A program made the position numbers and the translations under genes. A stretch of DNA of 64,000 nucleotides. It comes from Archangium sp. (GTDB taxonomy: Bacteria; Myxococcota; Myxococcia; Myxococcales; Myxococcaceae). Positions 26,757 through 35,336 of this stretch are shown here, piece after piece. Within the stretch, counting starts at the first letter, position 1, and each line of letters begins with the position of its first letter. The notes under the pieces were generated by a model. The model was not told the DNA's origin, did no database searches, and was given only the letters and a program-made list of their open reading frames with translations. Location of the stretch: assembly GCA_022843845.1 (NCBI GenBank), contig JALHMW010000023.1:16642-80641 (forward strand), written 5' to 3'.

Positions 26757-27269
26757 TCAGGGAGACGTTGCGGCGCGTTCAGGCACGAGGCCACCGCGCG
26801 CGAGCCAGTCCTTCACGCCCAGGCCGGTGCCGAAGGGCCACGGCTTCAACTTCTCTCTGGGGATGTGCTTCGTCGCTTCGAGCTCGTCGGACAAGGTGAT
26901 GGGACCGTCAGCGATGACGTGAAAGCAGATGATGAGCTCGTTGCGCATCTCGAACGGGTAGACGCCGACGAGCGAGACGAGGCGCGCGTCGAGGTTGGTC
27001 TCTTCTTTCACTTCGCGGAGCACCGCCGCCTCGGGCGTCTCGTTCGCTTCGAGGAAGCCGGTCACCAGCGCGAAGACCTTCTCGGGCCAGCCCTTGCCCC
27101 GCGCGAGGAGCACCGCGCCCTCGTGCTCGATGATGGCGGCGACGACCGGCGTGGGGTTGCCCCAGAAGACGAAGCCGCAGCCGTCGGTCGGGCACGCGGG
27201 GCGGAGCTTGCCGCCAGCGGACTTCTCGACGAGGGCGGCGGCGCAGCGGGGGCAGAAGCGGAAGTTCAT
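26757..27269 (-). CDS. NUDIX hydrolase with N-terminal zinc ribbon
   Basis: 170 residues from the ATG at 27269. A four-Cys ribbon (CPRC ... CPTDGC) precedes a NUDIX domain with the box GFLEANETPEAAVLREVKEE (Gly-x5-Glu-x7-Arg-Glu-x2-Glu-Glu). The layout resembles NudC-type NAD(H) pyrophosphatases, but the SQPWPFP motif of NudC is not clearly present (a KPWPFGTG occurs near the C-terminus), so the substrate is uncertain. It probably hydrolyses a nucleoside diphosphate derivative in the cytoplasm. A small membrane protein gene lies 40 bp upstream. Confidence 0.88.
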   Translation of the reverse strand: MNFRFCPRCAAALVEKSAGGKLRPACPTDGCGFVFWGNPTPVVAAIIEHEGAVLLARGKGWPEKVFALVTGFLEANETPEAAVLREVKEETNLDARLVSLVGVYPFEMRNELIICFHVIADGPITLSDELEATKHIPREKLKPWPFGTGLGVKDWLARGGLVPERAATSP

Positions 27270-27309
27270 GCCGTGTGTGTGCCACAGCCGGCGCGCACGG
27301 CACATCGGT

Positions 27310-27597
27310 TCACGCAGCGAGGCTTCGGCGCGTCAGCCGTGCGTGGACGATGGTCCAGAGGCGGGTGAAGACGACGGCTCCGATGGTGGCGGAACCAATC
27401 CAGGGGACGAAGGTGGCGGAAAGCGTGACGCCGCCGATCAAGGGAAAGTGCCACCGCTCGATCCACGCCAGGTGCCAGAGGTCGACGGCTGCGAAGAAGG
27501 CAGCGATGCCAGCGAATGCACCGAGGGCCGACCACGCCACTCTCAACACGTTGAAGACCAGGTCGGTGGCGACGCGGCGCGCGAAGGAACCGCTCAT
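27310..27597 (-). CDS. Small membrane protein
   Basis: 95 residues with two to three predicted membrane helices (VLRVAWSALGAFAGIAAFFAAV; ISLIGGVTLSATFVPWIG-like; ATIGAVVFTRLW), an Arg-rich N-terminus and a short basic C-terminus. No family recognised. Reading-frame quality is fair (clear hydrophobic periodicity, ATG start). It lies just upstream of the NUDIX gene on the same strand and could be co-transcribed. Confidence 0.5.
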   Translation of the reverse strand: MSGSFARRVATDLVFNVLRVAWSALGAFAGIAAFFAAVDLWHLAWIERWHFPLIGGVTLSATFVPWIGSATIGAVVFTRLWTIVHARLTRRSLAA

Positions 27598-27672
27598 GCG
27601 GCAGAGGGTACCACTGATGAAGGTGACATTCGTTCAAGCGGAGCCACGAGCCCGTGGCGTACGAAGTGGCCC

Positions 27673-28080
27673 ATGAGCGAGAAACCCCTGCACCTCGAGT
27701 CAGACGCGATTCACCTGGGCGGCCGGAGCGGCGCCGCTGCCATCGTCGGGTTCGGCAACGACTACGAGCGCTACATCGCCACGCACTGCACGCCGGGAGA
27801 CCCTGGCCGGCTGGTGAGCCTGGCGACGTCGACGAAGGACTGGCCGGTCTGGGAACTCCACCCCGCGGGAGACGAGGTCGTCATCGTCATCTCAGGCAGG
27901 GCCGAGTTCATTCAGGACTTCAACGGCACGATGAAGCGCACCGTCGTCGGTCCGAACGAGGCGATCATCAACCCGCCCGGAGTGCCGCACACCGCGAACG
28001 TCATCGAGGCCTTCACTGCGTTGTACATCACGCCGTGCCCCGAGACCTCGCATCTGCCGCGGAAGGCGAGCGACGTCTGA
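27673..28080 (+). CDS. Cupin-domain protein
   Basis: 135 residues, a single cupin barrel. Cupin motif 1 is seen around WELHPAGDEVVIVISGRAEF and motif 2 around NPPGVPHTANV. The metal ligands are partly present (His and Glu in HPAGDE, His in PHTANV), so it may bind a metal ion. Single-domain cupins of this type are found as small cytoplasmic enzymes or ligand binders. Downstream, 49 bp away, is the HAD-ArsN2 fusion gene. Confidence 0.8.
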   Translation: MSEKPLHLESDAIHLGGRSGAAAIVGFGNDYERYIATHCTPGDPGRLVSLATSTKDWPVWELHPAGDEVVIVISGRAEFIQDFNGTMKRTVVGPNEAIINPPGVPHTANVIEAFTALYITPCPETSHLPRKASDV

Positions 28081-28129
28081 GCGTTGAGGCCGTGGCTCTC
28101 GGTCGCGTGCCTCGTGGTACACGCGCCGC

Positions 28130-29167
28130 ATGCGCGCAGTGCTCTTCGACATGGACGGCGTTCTCGTTCGAAGCGAGGAGGTCTGGTTTCGGGTCGTCGA
28201 AGCGGCGGGCGTGCGCTTCCGTGGCCGCGCCATCACGCGTGACGAGTTCTTCCCCACCTTCGGGCAGGGCACTGCGGCCGATGTGCCCGTGTTCGGGCTG
28301 AGCTGCACCACCGCCGAGCTCGACGCGTTCTACGTGTCGGAGTTCGTCAAGCACCTCGACGCGATGTGGGTGAACCCCGAGGCCGCGCCGCTCGCCGAGT
28401 TGCTGACGAAGCGCGGGCTCCGCATCGGCGTCGTCACCAACACCGTCGCGCCGCTCGCACGCGCGATCCTCGAGCACGCGAAGCTGGCCAGCTGGTTCGA
28501 GGTCAGAGCCACGGCCGACCGGGTCGAGCACGCGAAGCCCGCGCCCGATCTCGTGCTTCTCGGGTTGAAGGAACTCTGCGTGTCGGCAGCCGACGCGGTG
28601 ATGGTCGGCGACTCACGCTTCGATCGCGAAGCCGCGCACGCTGCTGGTGTCCGGTTCATCGGCCTCAAGCTCGATGGGGACGGTCGTGTGGAGCGGCTCG
28701 GCGATCTTCCGGTCGAGCTCGGCTGGTCGTCATCGTGGCGTTTGCGAGTTGCGCGTGCTGGCGATGAAGGCGCCGTGGAGTCGCTCCTCGGCCGGCTGTC
28801 TCTTCCACTCGATGGGCTCCGTGACTTCTTCCCCGCCGCGTACGTGGTGGCCGTCGACGGCTCGGGCATCGTGGGCGTCGCTGGACTCGAACGGCACGGT
28901 CACGACGGTCTCTTGCGCTCGGTCGCGGTCGAGCCACGGCTTCAGCGAACCGGTCTCGGGGCGGTGCTCGTCGACGAACGGCTGGCCGAGGCGCGCAAGC
29001 AGGGGCTCCAGTCGGTCTCGTTGCTCACCACGACGGCGCGCGAGTACTTCCTGACGAAGGGCTTCCGCGAGGCGCCACGCGACTCGGCCGCTCCAGCCGT
29101 CGCGAAGTCGCTCGAGTTCATGAAGGCCTGCCCCTCGACCGCAGCGCACCTCGTCTGGCGTCCATGA
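28130..29167 (+). CDS. HAD phosphatase - ArsN2-type acetyltransferase fusion
   Basis: 345 residues. Residues 1-200 are a HAD-superfamily phosphatase: nucleophile motif FDMDGVLV (Asp7, Asp9), motif II VVTNTV, motif III Lys in EHAKPAPD, and motif IV GDSRFD near 160. Residues about 208-345 are a GNAT acetyltransferase matching by eye the ArsN2 family associated with arsenic operons: GVAGLERHG, LLRSVAVEP, then GLGAVLVDERLAEA, and the hallmark SLLTTTAREYF and SLEFMKACPSTAAHL. ArsN-type enzymes acetylate arsenic-containing or related amino-acid analogues. Here no arsenic operon is nearby, so the substrate is open. The linker is short, so the two activities are probably coupled on one substrate. Confidence 0.82.
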   Translation: MRAVLFDMDGVLVRSEEVWFRVVEAAGVRFRGRAITRDEFFPTFGQGTAADVPVFGLSCTTAELDAFYVSEFVKHLDAMWVNPEAAPLAELLTKRGLRIGVVTNTVAPLARAILEHAKLASWFEVRATADRVEHAKPAPDLVLLGLKELCVSAADAVMVGDSRFDREAAHAAGVRFIGLKLDGDGRVERLGDLPVELGWSSSWRLRVARAGDEGAVESLLGRLSLPLDGLRDFFPAAYVVAVDGSGIVGVAGLERHGHDGLLRSVAVEPRLQRTGLGAVLVDERLAEARKQGLQSVSLLTTTAREYFLTKGFREAPRDSAAPAVAKSLEFMKACPSTAAHLVWRP

Positions 29168-29186
29168 GCCAGAGGGCCGGAGCGAC

Positions 29187-30140
29187 ATGACACGCAGCCG
29201 TCTGCGCCCTGGTCGATTCGATGGGCCTCCGTTCGGAAGGCTCGGAGACCGTGCTCGGCCCGACGCAGCGCGCCGCCATCTCTGCGTGGCCTCGTTCGTC
29301 TGGGTGGTCGTTGCGAGCTGCTTCGGCGGCTGCGCTCGTCACGCCACGCCTGAACGGCCCACGGTGCTCTGGTTCGGTGGCGACGTGCACTTCGGCGAAC
29401 GTGGCGGCGCGGCCCTCGAGAGCCTCGCGCTCGACGGCCCGCTCGTCGTGAACCTGGAAGGGCCGATCTCCACGCAGCTGCGCCCGTCGTCGGCGAACGC
29501 GCTCGTCAATCCTCCCGACTCCGCAACGCGCCTGAAGTCGGCGAACGTGATCGCGGCTGGCGTCGACAACAACCACGCGATGGACGACGGCGCCGTCGGC
29601 CTCGAGCGCACGCGTTCCAAGCTTCAACAGTACGATCTCGCGCCGCTGGGGAGCGCCTCGGTCGCCGGGCTCGCGCTCCTCCAGGTCGATCTCTCTGCCG
29701 GCGTTCCCGCCGATCTCGAAGCGCGCCTCACGCGTCTCGAGCCCACCATCGTCCTGTTCCACGTGCTCGCGCCGCCGCTCTATCTGCCCGAGCCGTCGCT
29801 TCGCCGGGCCGTCGAGCTCGCCGTCGCCTCGGGCGCCCAGGCCGTCCTCGCGCACGGCAGTCACGCCATCGGCGCCGTCGAGCGTCGCGGCGCCACCGTC
29901 ATCGCCTGGGGCCTCGGCAACCTGGCCTTCGACTGCGACTGCACCTCGGAGGATGAAGGCCTGCTCGTGCGGCTCGAGCTCCAGAACGGTCGGGTCCTCC
30001 GCGCGACCGCCGTGCCCCTGCGCGCAGGGCTCCACGGCCAGCAGGCACGACTGCTCGACGACGCGACGACGGATCTGTCGCTGCTCGAGTCGCTGGGCTC
30101 CGTCCTGACGAACAAGACGAAGACTCACGCCGACTGGTGA
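29187..30140 (+). CDS. CapA-like (PGA_cap) phosphoesterase lipoprotein
   Basis: 317 residues. ATG at 29187 with GGAG 4 bp upstream; the Arg-rich first 33 residues make a GTG at 29286 a possible alternative. A hydrophobic segment ends in a lipobox-like FGGC. The metallophosphoesterase-like motifs of CapA/PGA_cap proteins are present: WFGGDVHF, VVNLEGPI, AAGVDNNHAMDDG, and HGSHAIGAVE, whose aspartates and histidines would hold two metals. CapA proteins act in polyglutamate capsule or surface-polymer metabolism. Only this gene of such a pathway is seen, so the substrate is unknown. Confidence 0.8.
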   Translation: MTRSRLRPGRFDGPPFGRLGDRARPDAARRHLCVASFVWVVVASCFGGCARHATPERPTVLWFGGDVHFGERGGAALESLALDGPLVVNLEGPISTQLRPSSANALVNPPDSATRLKSANVIAAGVDNNHAMDDGAVGLERTRSKLQQYDLAPLGSASVAGLALLQVDLSAGVPADLEARLTRLEPTIVLFHVLAPPLYLPEPSLRRAVELAVASGAQAVLAHGSHAIGAVERRGATVIAWGLGNLAFDCDCTSEDEGLLVRLELQNGRVLRATAVPLRAGLHGQQARLLDDATTDLSLLESLGSVLTNKTKTHADW

Positions 30141-30151
30141 TTCGGGTTCTC
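30132..30151. repeat. Left copy of direct repeat flanking the H-lectin gene
   Basis: GACTGGTGATTCGGGTTCTC, matching GATTGGTGATTCGGTTCTC at 31033-31051 except for one substitution and one missing base. It overlaps the last codons of the CapA-like gene. Confidence 0.6.
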
Positions 30152-30171
30152 CGGTGTATGACGGCGGCACC

Positions 30172-31011
30172 ATGAACCAGTCGCTGGAAGCGCGCCTCGA
30201 GGCCCTCGAAGTCGAGTTCAAACGGCTCGTCCGACGACGCAAGCAGCTGCGCGCCGCTGGTGCCATCGCGGGTGCCGCACTCCTCGTTCTTGTCGCTGCT
30301 GGCGCGGTCGCCGACCCTGCTTCTCCGACGGCGTGTGCCCCGACCCGCTCCAACCTGCTGTACTGCTTTCTGCCTGATGCCCCGGCCCGCGCGGCCGACA
30401 TCAACAGCAACTTCGAGAACCTCGCCGCGTGGATTGATCAGAAGATCGGGCCCGCGAACCCAGCCGATCCTGAAGCCGCCCCGACCGGGACGAGTGGGTT
30501 GATCGTGGTCGGGAGCGGCACCGGTTTGAACCTCTCGCTCGACGGCGATGAGGTGAATGCCCGCAACAACGGAGTCGCCGCGCCACTGTTCCTTCAACGC
30601 GGCCCCTCGGCAGGTGACACGCGGCTCAACGCCGACTTCGGCAACGTGATCATCGGCGCCGGTGGCCCCAACACCGCTGCGAAGCTGCAGGTGAACGGCG
30701 TCGTGAGCGCCTCACAGCTCGAGGTTGGCAGTGGCGGGACGAGGTTCGCCAGGGTCGTGATGGGAACATACGGAACCTGCTCCGTTCCCGGGAGCGCTCC
30801 AGCGGGGCAACCCACCGCGCAGTTCGTCCCGTTTGGCGTCACCTTCGGCACGGCCCCGTCGGTCTGGTTGCAGCCTCAGGAGCTCGACAACTCTGGCTGC
30901 ACGAGCGTGCGGATCCGACAGACCACGACCACCGGCTTCGAGTACCAGGCGTGGACTGGCGGCACGCCTTCAGCCTGCGACTGCATTCAGTGGATCGCCT
31001 TCGGGCAGTAG
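30172..31011 (+). CDS. Secreted or membrane-anchored H-type lectin-like protein
   Basis: 279 residues from the ATG at 30172; a GTG at 30154 is in frame but lacks a better ribosome-binding site. A short coiled-coil-like segment (LEARLEALEVEFKRLVRR) precedes one membrane helix (AAGAIAGAALLVLVAAGAV). A beta-rich region follows. The last 85 residues resemble an H-type lectin (H_lectin): FVPFGVTFGTAPSVWLQ, then RIRQTTTTGFEYQAW, and terminal CIQWIAFG. H-lectins bind N-acetylgalactosamine-type sugars. A surface sugar-binding protein is inferred. Near-identical 19-20 bp direct repeats lie on both sides of the gene. Confidence 0.7.
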   Translation: MNQSLEARLEALEVEFKRLVRRRKQLRAAGAIAGAALLVLVAAGAVADPASPTACAPTRSNLLYCFLPDAPARAADINSNFENLAAWIDQKIGPANPADPEAAPTGTSGLIVVGSGTGLNLSLDGDEVNARNNGVAAPLFLQRGPSAGDTRLNADFGNVIIGAGGPNTAAKLQVNGVVSASQLEVGSGGTRFARVVMGTYGTCSVPGSAPAGQPTAQFVPFGVTFGTAPSVWLQPQELDNSGCTSVRIRQTTTTGFEYQAWTGGTPSACDCIQWIAFGQ

Positions 31012-31032
31012 CCCTCGACGGTCGACCCGCCC

Positions 31033-31051
31033 GATTGGTGATTCGGTTCTC
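31033..31051. repeat. Right copy of direct repeat flanking the H-lectin gene
   Basis: GATTGGTGATTCGGTTCTC, the partner of 30132-30151, 22 bp past the H-lectin stop. Confidence 0.6.
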
Positions 31052-31061
31052 GTTCTGGTGA

Positions 31062-31076
31062 TCCCCGCCCGGGGGA
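31062..31076. terminator. Short GC hairpin between convergent genes
   Basis: TCCCC / GGGGA with a 5-nt loop, located between the convergent stops at 31011 and 31089. It could serve either strand. There is no T-tract, so confidence is low. Confidence 0.35.
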
Positions 31077-31088
31077 CCGAAGGGCCTA

Positions 31089-31901
31089 TCAGGCCCCGGC
31101 CATGAAGTTCGTTTCAGCCTCGCGTTTGAGCTCGCGCTCGAGCGACTGAATGAGCTTCACGTTCTTCTTGTCGACGTCGGTGAGCAGCTTGTCGGAGTAC
31201 TTCGCGTCGGCGACGTACCACTGCACCGTCTTGAAGTGCCCCTTCACCAGCGGCGTCTCGAAGGGCCGGCCTTTGCGCGCGAAGATCGTGTTGCGCAGCA
31301 GCTTCAGGTCTCGTGGTGAGAGGTCGTCGAGGTCTTTCAACTTCAGCAGCCCGTCGAGGCGCTTCGGGTTCTCGAGCGGCGTGAGGCCCGCGGGAGGCTC
31401 ACCTTCGCCAGCCCAGCCGCCGAGCCGCACCGAGATGAGCTTGAGCTCGATGAGATCGTCAGCGTTCGACTCCTTCACGTTTTTCATGCGCGCGCGCACG
31501 GCATCCCGCATCGCGATGAGCTGCTCGGTCGTCAGGTTCGACTCGTACTCGGCGATGAGCTCGGCGTTCTTGTCGTCGCGCGCCCAGACCTCGGGCTCGT
31601 CGTCGGTCTCGCCCTTCCAGGCGCCGGACAGGAACATCATCTGGTTCGGCGCGTACCACTTCTGCTTGGCGAAGAAGTCGCGCAGCCAGGCCCGGCGGAA
31701 CTCGTTGCCTCGACGCGCGTAGATCCAGTTCCGCATCAACGTCAGCTCGCGCAGCGACCGGCTCGAGAGCTCGGCAGAGGTCAGCGGCTTCGTGGCGTAC
31801 AGCGCCCGCTCTGCAGCGGCGATCTCGACCGCTCCAGCATCGGGTGGAGGCGCCGCGAAGACGAACGAGGCGAGCAACGGCAGCAGGAGCAGAGCGCGCA
31901 T
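31089..31901 (-). CDS. Secreted protein with two YARHG domains
   Basis: 270 residues. MRALLLLPLLASFVFA is a signal peptide. Two YARHG domains are visible. In the first, near residues 55-85, RNWIYARRGNEF leads to WLRDFFAKQKWYAP; in the second, near 200-240, RNTIFARKGRPF leads to HFKTVQWYVAD. YARHG domains occur in secreted or envelope proteins and are thought to bind peptidoglycan or other extracellular ligands; the exact partner is unknown. The gene is divergent from the unknown gene at 32052, with a 150-bp spacer containing a palindrome. Confidence 0.85.
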   Translation of the reverse strand: MRALLLLPLLASFVFAAPPPDAGAVEIAAAERALYATKPLTSAELSSRSLRELTLMRNWIYARRGNEFRRAWLRDFFAKQKWYAPNQMMFLSGAWKGETDDEPEVWARDDKNAELIAEYESNLTTEQLIAMRDAVRARMKNVKESNADDLIELKLISVRLGGWAGEGEPPAGLTPLENPKRLDGLLKLKDLDDLSPRDLKLLRNTIFARKGRPFETPLVKGHFKTVQWYVADAKYSDKLLTDVDKKNVKLIQSLERELKREAETNFMAGA

Positions 31902-32051
31902 TGGCGGAGCGTAGCCGAGCCTTGGTCGACGGCCATCGAAGCAATGCGAAATTGGAAAGAAGCCTGACGCCCCGAGATACGAAATTCCGTTGCGGAATCG
32001 GGTGCTTCCGGAGCGATGCACACACTCGGCACCCTTCGCATCCTTGAGCCC
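31902..32051. promoter_or_regulatory. Divergent spacer with a 15-bp palindrome
   Basis: Separates the YARHG gene (minus) from the unknown gene at 32052 (plus). It includes ATTCCGttgCGGAAT at 31984-31998, a perfect 6-bp inverted repeat with a 3-bp centre, of operator size. No regulator can be named. Confidence 0.4.
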
Positions 32052-33545
32052 ATGACCGTTCGAACGCAGCCCGCACAACGCACCCAGGCCGTCCAGTCCT
32101 CGCAGCCGCGGGTCAACCTCGGCAGCGCGATTCTCGCATCGCTCAAGGCCATCAAAGACAACCCGACTGGCCGCACCGTCGGCGAGCAGGCCACGGCGCT
32201 GGCGGGCGTGTTTCGCGAGGCGGGCGTGAAGACGAACAACTGGGAGCACTACCTGCTCTACAACTTCAAGAAGACCGTCACTGGCGAAGACCCGAACGCG
32301 CTCTCTTACATGAAGACGAACTTGAGCTGGGCCGGCGAGGTGATGAGCCGCGGCGACATCAACCGCGCCATCTCGATGGCCACGCAGGCCAACCGCGCCG
32401 TCGCCAACAAGAGTGGCATCGACGTCAAGACGGCCCAGGACTGGATGGGAAAGCAGCTGTCGAGCGATCGACCGATGACCGAGAAGCTCGCGACGAGCGT
32501 GGCCAGCACACTCCGTGACGCAGGGTTCAGCGACGACGCGAAGAAGACCGGCCTCGCCCTCGTGCGCCTTCGTCGTCAAATCGTCGAGCCGCTCCGCTAC
32601 GGAACGCGGGGCCTCGAGGCACTCCAGAAAGACGTCGGCGACCTCAAGGCGCTCACGCTCAAGGCCGCGAAGCAGGGCGTCGTCAACCGCGGCACCCAGA
32701 GCGAGCTGCTCAGGCTCGTCGACCTGTACCAGAAGGACTCGCGTTTCCAGGTGAAGACGCCGGAGCAGGTCGCGCAGGTCACGCAGCAGGCCGAAGTGCG
32801 TCGCGTCGACGGCGTGAACTCGAAAGAGATGGCGCCATACCGCGAGCTGCTGGGAGACATGAAATACCTGCGCGATACGCTCGCCTCGCGCAACGGCTCG
32901 ATGTGGGGCTCGGGCGGTGGCGTCAAGAACTCGGCCGACGTCGTCATCTCGCGCATCCCGGCGTTCGAGAAGGTGATCGCGACCGGGCGCCTCGACGACG
33001 TGAAGCGCTTCGTCGACAACAACCTGGGCGACCGGCCGCGCGGCCAGAGCGTTCGGCAGTGGGCTGATTCGATCGCCACCACCGACGCGCGCCACCAGAA
33101 GATCTTCGCCGCCGGCCACGCCATCATCGAGCAGTTCGGCCCCGTCGCGTACGTCGCCAGCAAGATCCTCTCGAACGTGATGAAGGGGCAACGAGACAAC
33201 CTGCCGCTCCAGTCGGTCGCGTACAACACGCTCGTCGACACTGTCAGCTACGCCGTAGGCAGGCGCTATGCAGACAAAGTCGGCGGCATGGTGCAAGAGA
33301 CGATGCTCGACTTCGCGCGAACGGCGGCGGCCGACATCGCGAAAGACCCGAGCCCGGCTGGTATCGGGAAGGCGCTTGTCAACGCATGGAAGGGGGCCGT
33401 GCTCGGGCTCGGTGGAAAGGCACTCAAAGCGCTGAGCGCCGAGGAGCGGAAGGCGATGGCCAAGCTCGTCTACGACATCGGCACCAAGGTATTCGACGAG
33501 ACGACCGTGCGGCCGATCGTCGCCGACGCATTCAAAGAGCGCTGA
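32052..33545 (+). CDS. Unrecognised helical protein
   Basis: 497 residues from the ATG at 32052; an upstream GTG-type extension lacks a ribosome-binding site. Helix-rich throughout, with no signal peptide, no membrane helix and no catalytic motif recognised. The first 35 residues are Gln/Ser/Thr-rich and probably disordered. Regions such as NWEHYLLYNFKKTVTG and ARHQKIFAAGHAIIEQFG recur as amphipathic helices. It might be a cytoplasmic or secreted (signal-less) effector; nothing in the neighbourhood fixes its role. Confidence 0.7.
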   Translation: MTVRTQPAQRTQAVQSSQPRVNLGSAILASLKAIKDNPTGRTVGEQATALAGVFREAGVKTNNWEHYLLYNFKKTVTGEDPNALSYMKTNLSWAGEVMSRGDINRAISMATQANRAVANKSGIDVKTAQDWMGKQLSSDRPMTEKLATSVASTLRDAGFSDDAKKTGLALVRLRRQIVEPLRYGTRGLEALQKDVGDLKALTLKAAKQGVVNRGTQSELLRLVDLYQKDSRFQVKTPEQVAQVTQQAEVRRVDGVNSKEMAPYRELLGDMKYLRDTLASRNGSMWGSGGGVKNSADVVISRIPAFEKVIATGRLDDVKRFVDNNLGDRPRGQSVRQWADSIATTDARHQKIFAAGHAIIEQFGPVAYVASKILSNVMKGQRDNLPLQSVAYNTLVDTVSYAVGRRYADKVGGMVQETMLDFARTAAADIAKDPSPAGIGKALVNAWKGAVLGLGGKALKALSAEERKAMAKLVYDIGTKVFDETTVRPIVADAFKER

Positions 33546-33584
33546 GCCTGAGCCGTCGCAGGGCCGGCGTGGCACTGACAGCCA

Positions 33585-35336
33585 ATGCGTTCCCGATTCC
33601 TACTCTTTCCGGGCCTCTGCGTGCTGGTGGCCGGCTGCTGGGGCGAGATCTCCGAGCCGTCTCCGATGCAGGCCGCCGGCGGTGGGGCCGCGAACATGGG
33701 TGGCGGAGACTCCGCGCCGCTCGACTGCTCCGGCATTCCCGGCGTCACGCCGCTGCGCCGCTTGTCGACCCAGCAGTACCAGAACACGGTGCGCGACCTG
33801 CTGACCACGAGCGGTTTGTCGTCGCTGACCGCCACCGTGCAGCCGCTGCTCGACGCGGCGCCAGCCGACAGCACGCTGGTCTTCACCGGCCTCGACAACC
33901 GCGTCTCGGGCCAACACCTCTCGACCTGGTTCGACGTCGCCATCGCGGTCGGTGACCGGGTCTCGACGGACCAGGCCTCCCGCACCGCCATCGCAGGCGC
34001 GTGCGCCACCGCGACGAGCTTGAGCGCCACCTGCGTCGACGGGTTCCTGAACGGGTTTGGCCGGCGCGCCATGCGTCGTCCGTTGACGGCCCAGGAAGCG
34101 ACGCGGCTCCGTGCGCTCAACGACGGCGTACGGCCTCCACCCGAGGCGTTGCGCGCGATGGTGGTGACGCTGCTGCTCTCGCCGTCGTTCCTGAATCACG
34201 TCGAGGTCGACGGCGCCGCCACCCCGGAGGGCCCGTTGCAGCTGACAGCCTTCGAGCTCGCCTCGAGGCTCTCGTACACGTTCTGGCAGACGTTGCCCGA
34301 CGACGCGCTCCTCGACGCCGCGGCAAGCGGAGCCCTGCTTACCGAGGCTGGCTACCAGGCACAGCTGACCCGCCTCTTCGACGACCCCCGCACGCGGCGC
34401 ACGCTGTGGTTGTTCTGGCGCGAGTGGCTGAAGCTCGACGCGTTCTCTGGCTTCGCGACGGGCCGGCCGGGCTTCCGGTCGCTCACGCAGGGCCTGCGCT
34501 TCGGCGAGCCGGGGCACGACCACTACGCCGACATGGTGCAGGAGGTGAAGGCGCTGACCGAGTACGTGACGTTCGACCGGCCCGCGTCGTTCGAGACGCT
34601 GCTGTCGACCGACGTGTCATTGACGCGCTCGACCGATCTCGCCGCGGTGTACGGCGTGCCCGTCTTCAGTGGCACTGGCGAGCCGCCGCGCTTCACTGAC
34701 GGGAGCCGCAAAGGCCTGCTCCAGCGCGCTGCGCTCCTGGTCAACAACATCGAGCAGACGAACCCGTTCCATCGAGGAGCGCTGCTGCGGCGCACGATTC
34801 TGTGTGACCCACTTCCGCAGCCAGATCCCAACAACCTGCCGCCCGGCTCGCTCGACCCGCCCGTCAGCTCGGCGACCGACACCACGCGGCAGCGGTACGA
34901 GAAGAAGATCGCCGGCAACAACCTCTGCGTCGGGTGCCACGAGACGTTCACGCCGATGGGCTACGTGCAGGAGTCGTACGACGCCATCGGCCGCTTCCGC
35001 ACCACCGAGAAGATCTACGACGAGCAGACCGGCGCGTTGCTGGCTGACCTGCCGCTCTCGACCAGTGCGGTCGCGCGCGTGTCGTTCGACGACGAGCGGC
35101 TGGTGTCGGGCCCGGCCGAGCTCAACCAGCGCATCATCGAGAGTGGCCGCGCGGCGGCGTGCCTTGCGAAGAACTTCACTCGTTTCACTGCGCGCCGAGA
35201 AGCGACGTCGAACGTCGACCGCTGCGCCGAGGCGGAGCTGGCGACCCGACTGCGAGGCGCGTCGACGCTCGCCGAGGTCTTCCGCTCCATCGCCGAAGCA
35301 CCATCGTTTCGCCTGAAGGTCGTGGGAGCACCATGA
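33585..35336 (+). CDS. DUF1592/DUF1588-family lipoprotein with CxxCH
   Basis: 583 residues. The signal peptide ends in a lipobox (LVAGC). Domains in order: DUF1587-like start (LRRLSTQQYQNTVRDLL), DUF1595-like FGRRAMRRPLT, DUF1592 (ELASRLSYTFWQTLPDD), DUF1588 (RKGLLQRAALLV ... NPFHRGALLRRTILC), and a DUF1585-like C-terminus. A CVGCH motif near residue 450 looks like a haem-binding cytochrome c site. These proteins are common in Myxococcota and Planctomycetes, usually next to DUF1552; the role is not established. It overlaps the DUF1552 gene by 4 bp (ATGA), so they form an operon. Confidence 0.88.
   Translation: MRSRFLLFPGLCVLVAGCWGEISEPSPMQAAGGGAANMGGGDSAPLDCSGIPGVTPLRRLSTQQYQNTVRDLLTTSGLSSLTATVQPLLDAAPADSTLVFTGLDNRVSGQHLSTWFDVAIAVGDRVSTDQASRTAIAGACATATSLSATCVDGFLNGFGRRAMRRPLTAQEATRLRALNDGVRPPPEALRAMVVTLLLSPSFLNHVEVDGAATPEGPLQLTAFELASRLSYTFWQTLPDDALLDAAASGALLTEAGYQAQLTRLFDDPRTRRTLWLFWREWLKLDAFSGFATGRPGFRSLTQGLRFGEPGHDHYADMVQEVKALTEYVTFDRPASFETLLSTDVSLTRSTDLAAVYGVPVFSGTGEPPRFTDGSRKGLLQRAALLVNNIEQTNPFHRGALLRRTILCDPLPQPDPNNLPPGSLDPPVSSATDTTRQRYEKKIAGNNLCVGCHETFTPMGYVQESYDAIGRFRTTEKIYDEQTGALLADLPLSTSAVARVSFDDERLVSGPAELNQRIIESGRAAACLAKNFTRFTARREATSNVDRCAEAELATRLRGASTLAEVFRSIAEAPSFRLKVVGAP

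Noticed and set aside
24062..26899. 945-codon plus-strand frame opposite the hydrolase lipoprotein
   Set aside because: His/Arg/Glu/Val shadow composition; the minus strand holds signal peptide and hydrolase motifs.
31902..33575. Minus-strand extension of the YARHG gene to 33575
   Set aside because: No ribosome-binding site and no recognisable domain upstream; the signal peptide begins at 31901.
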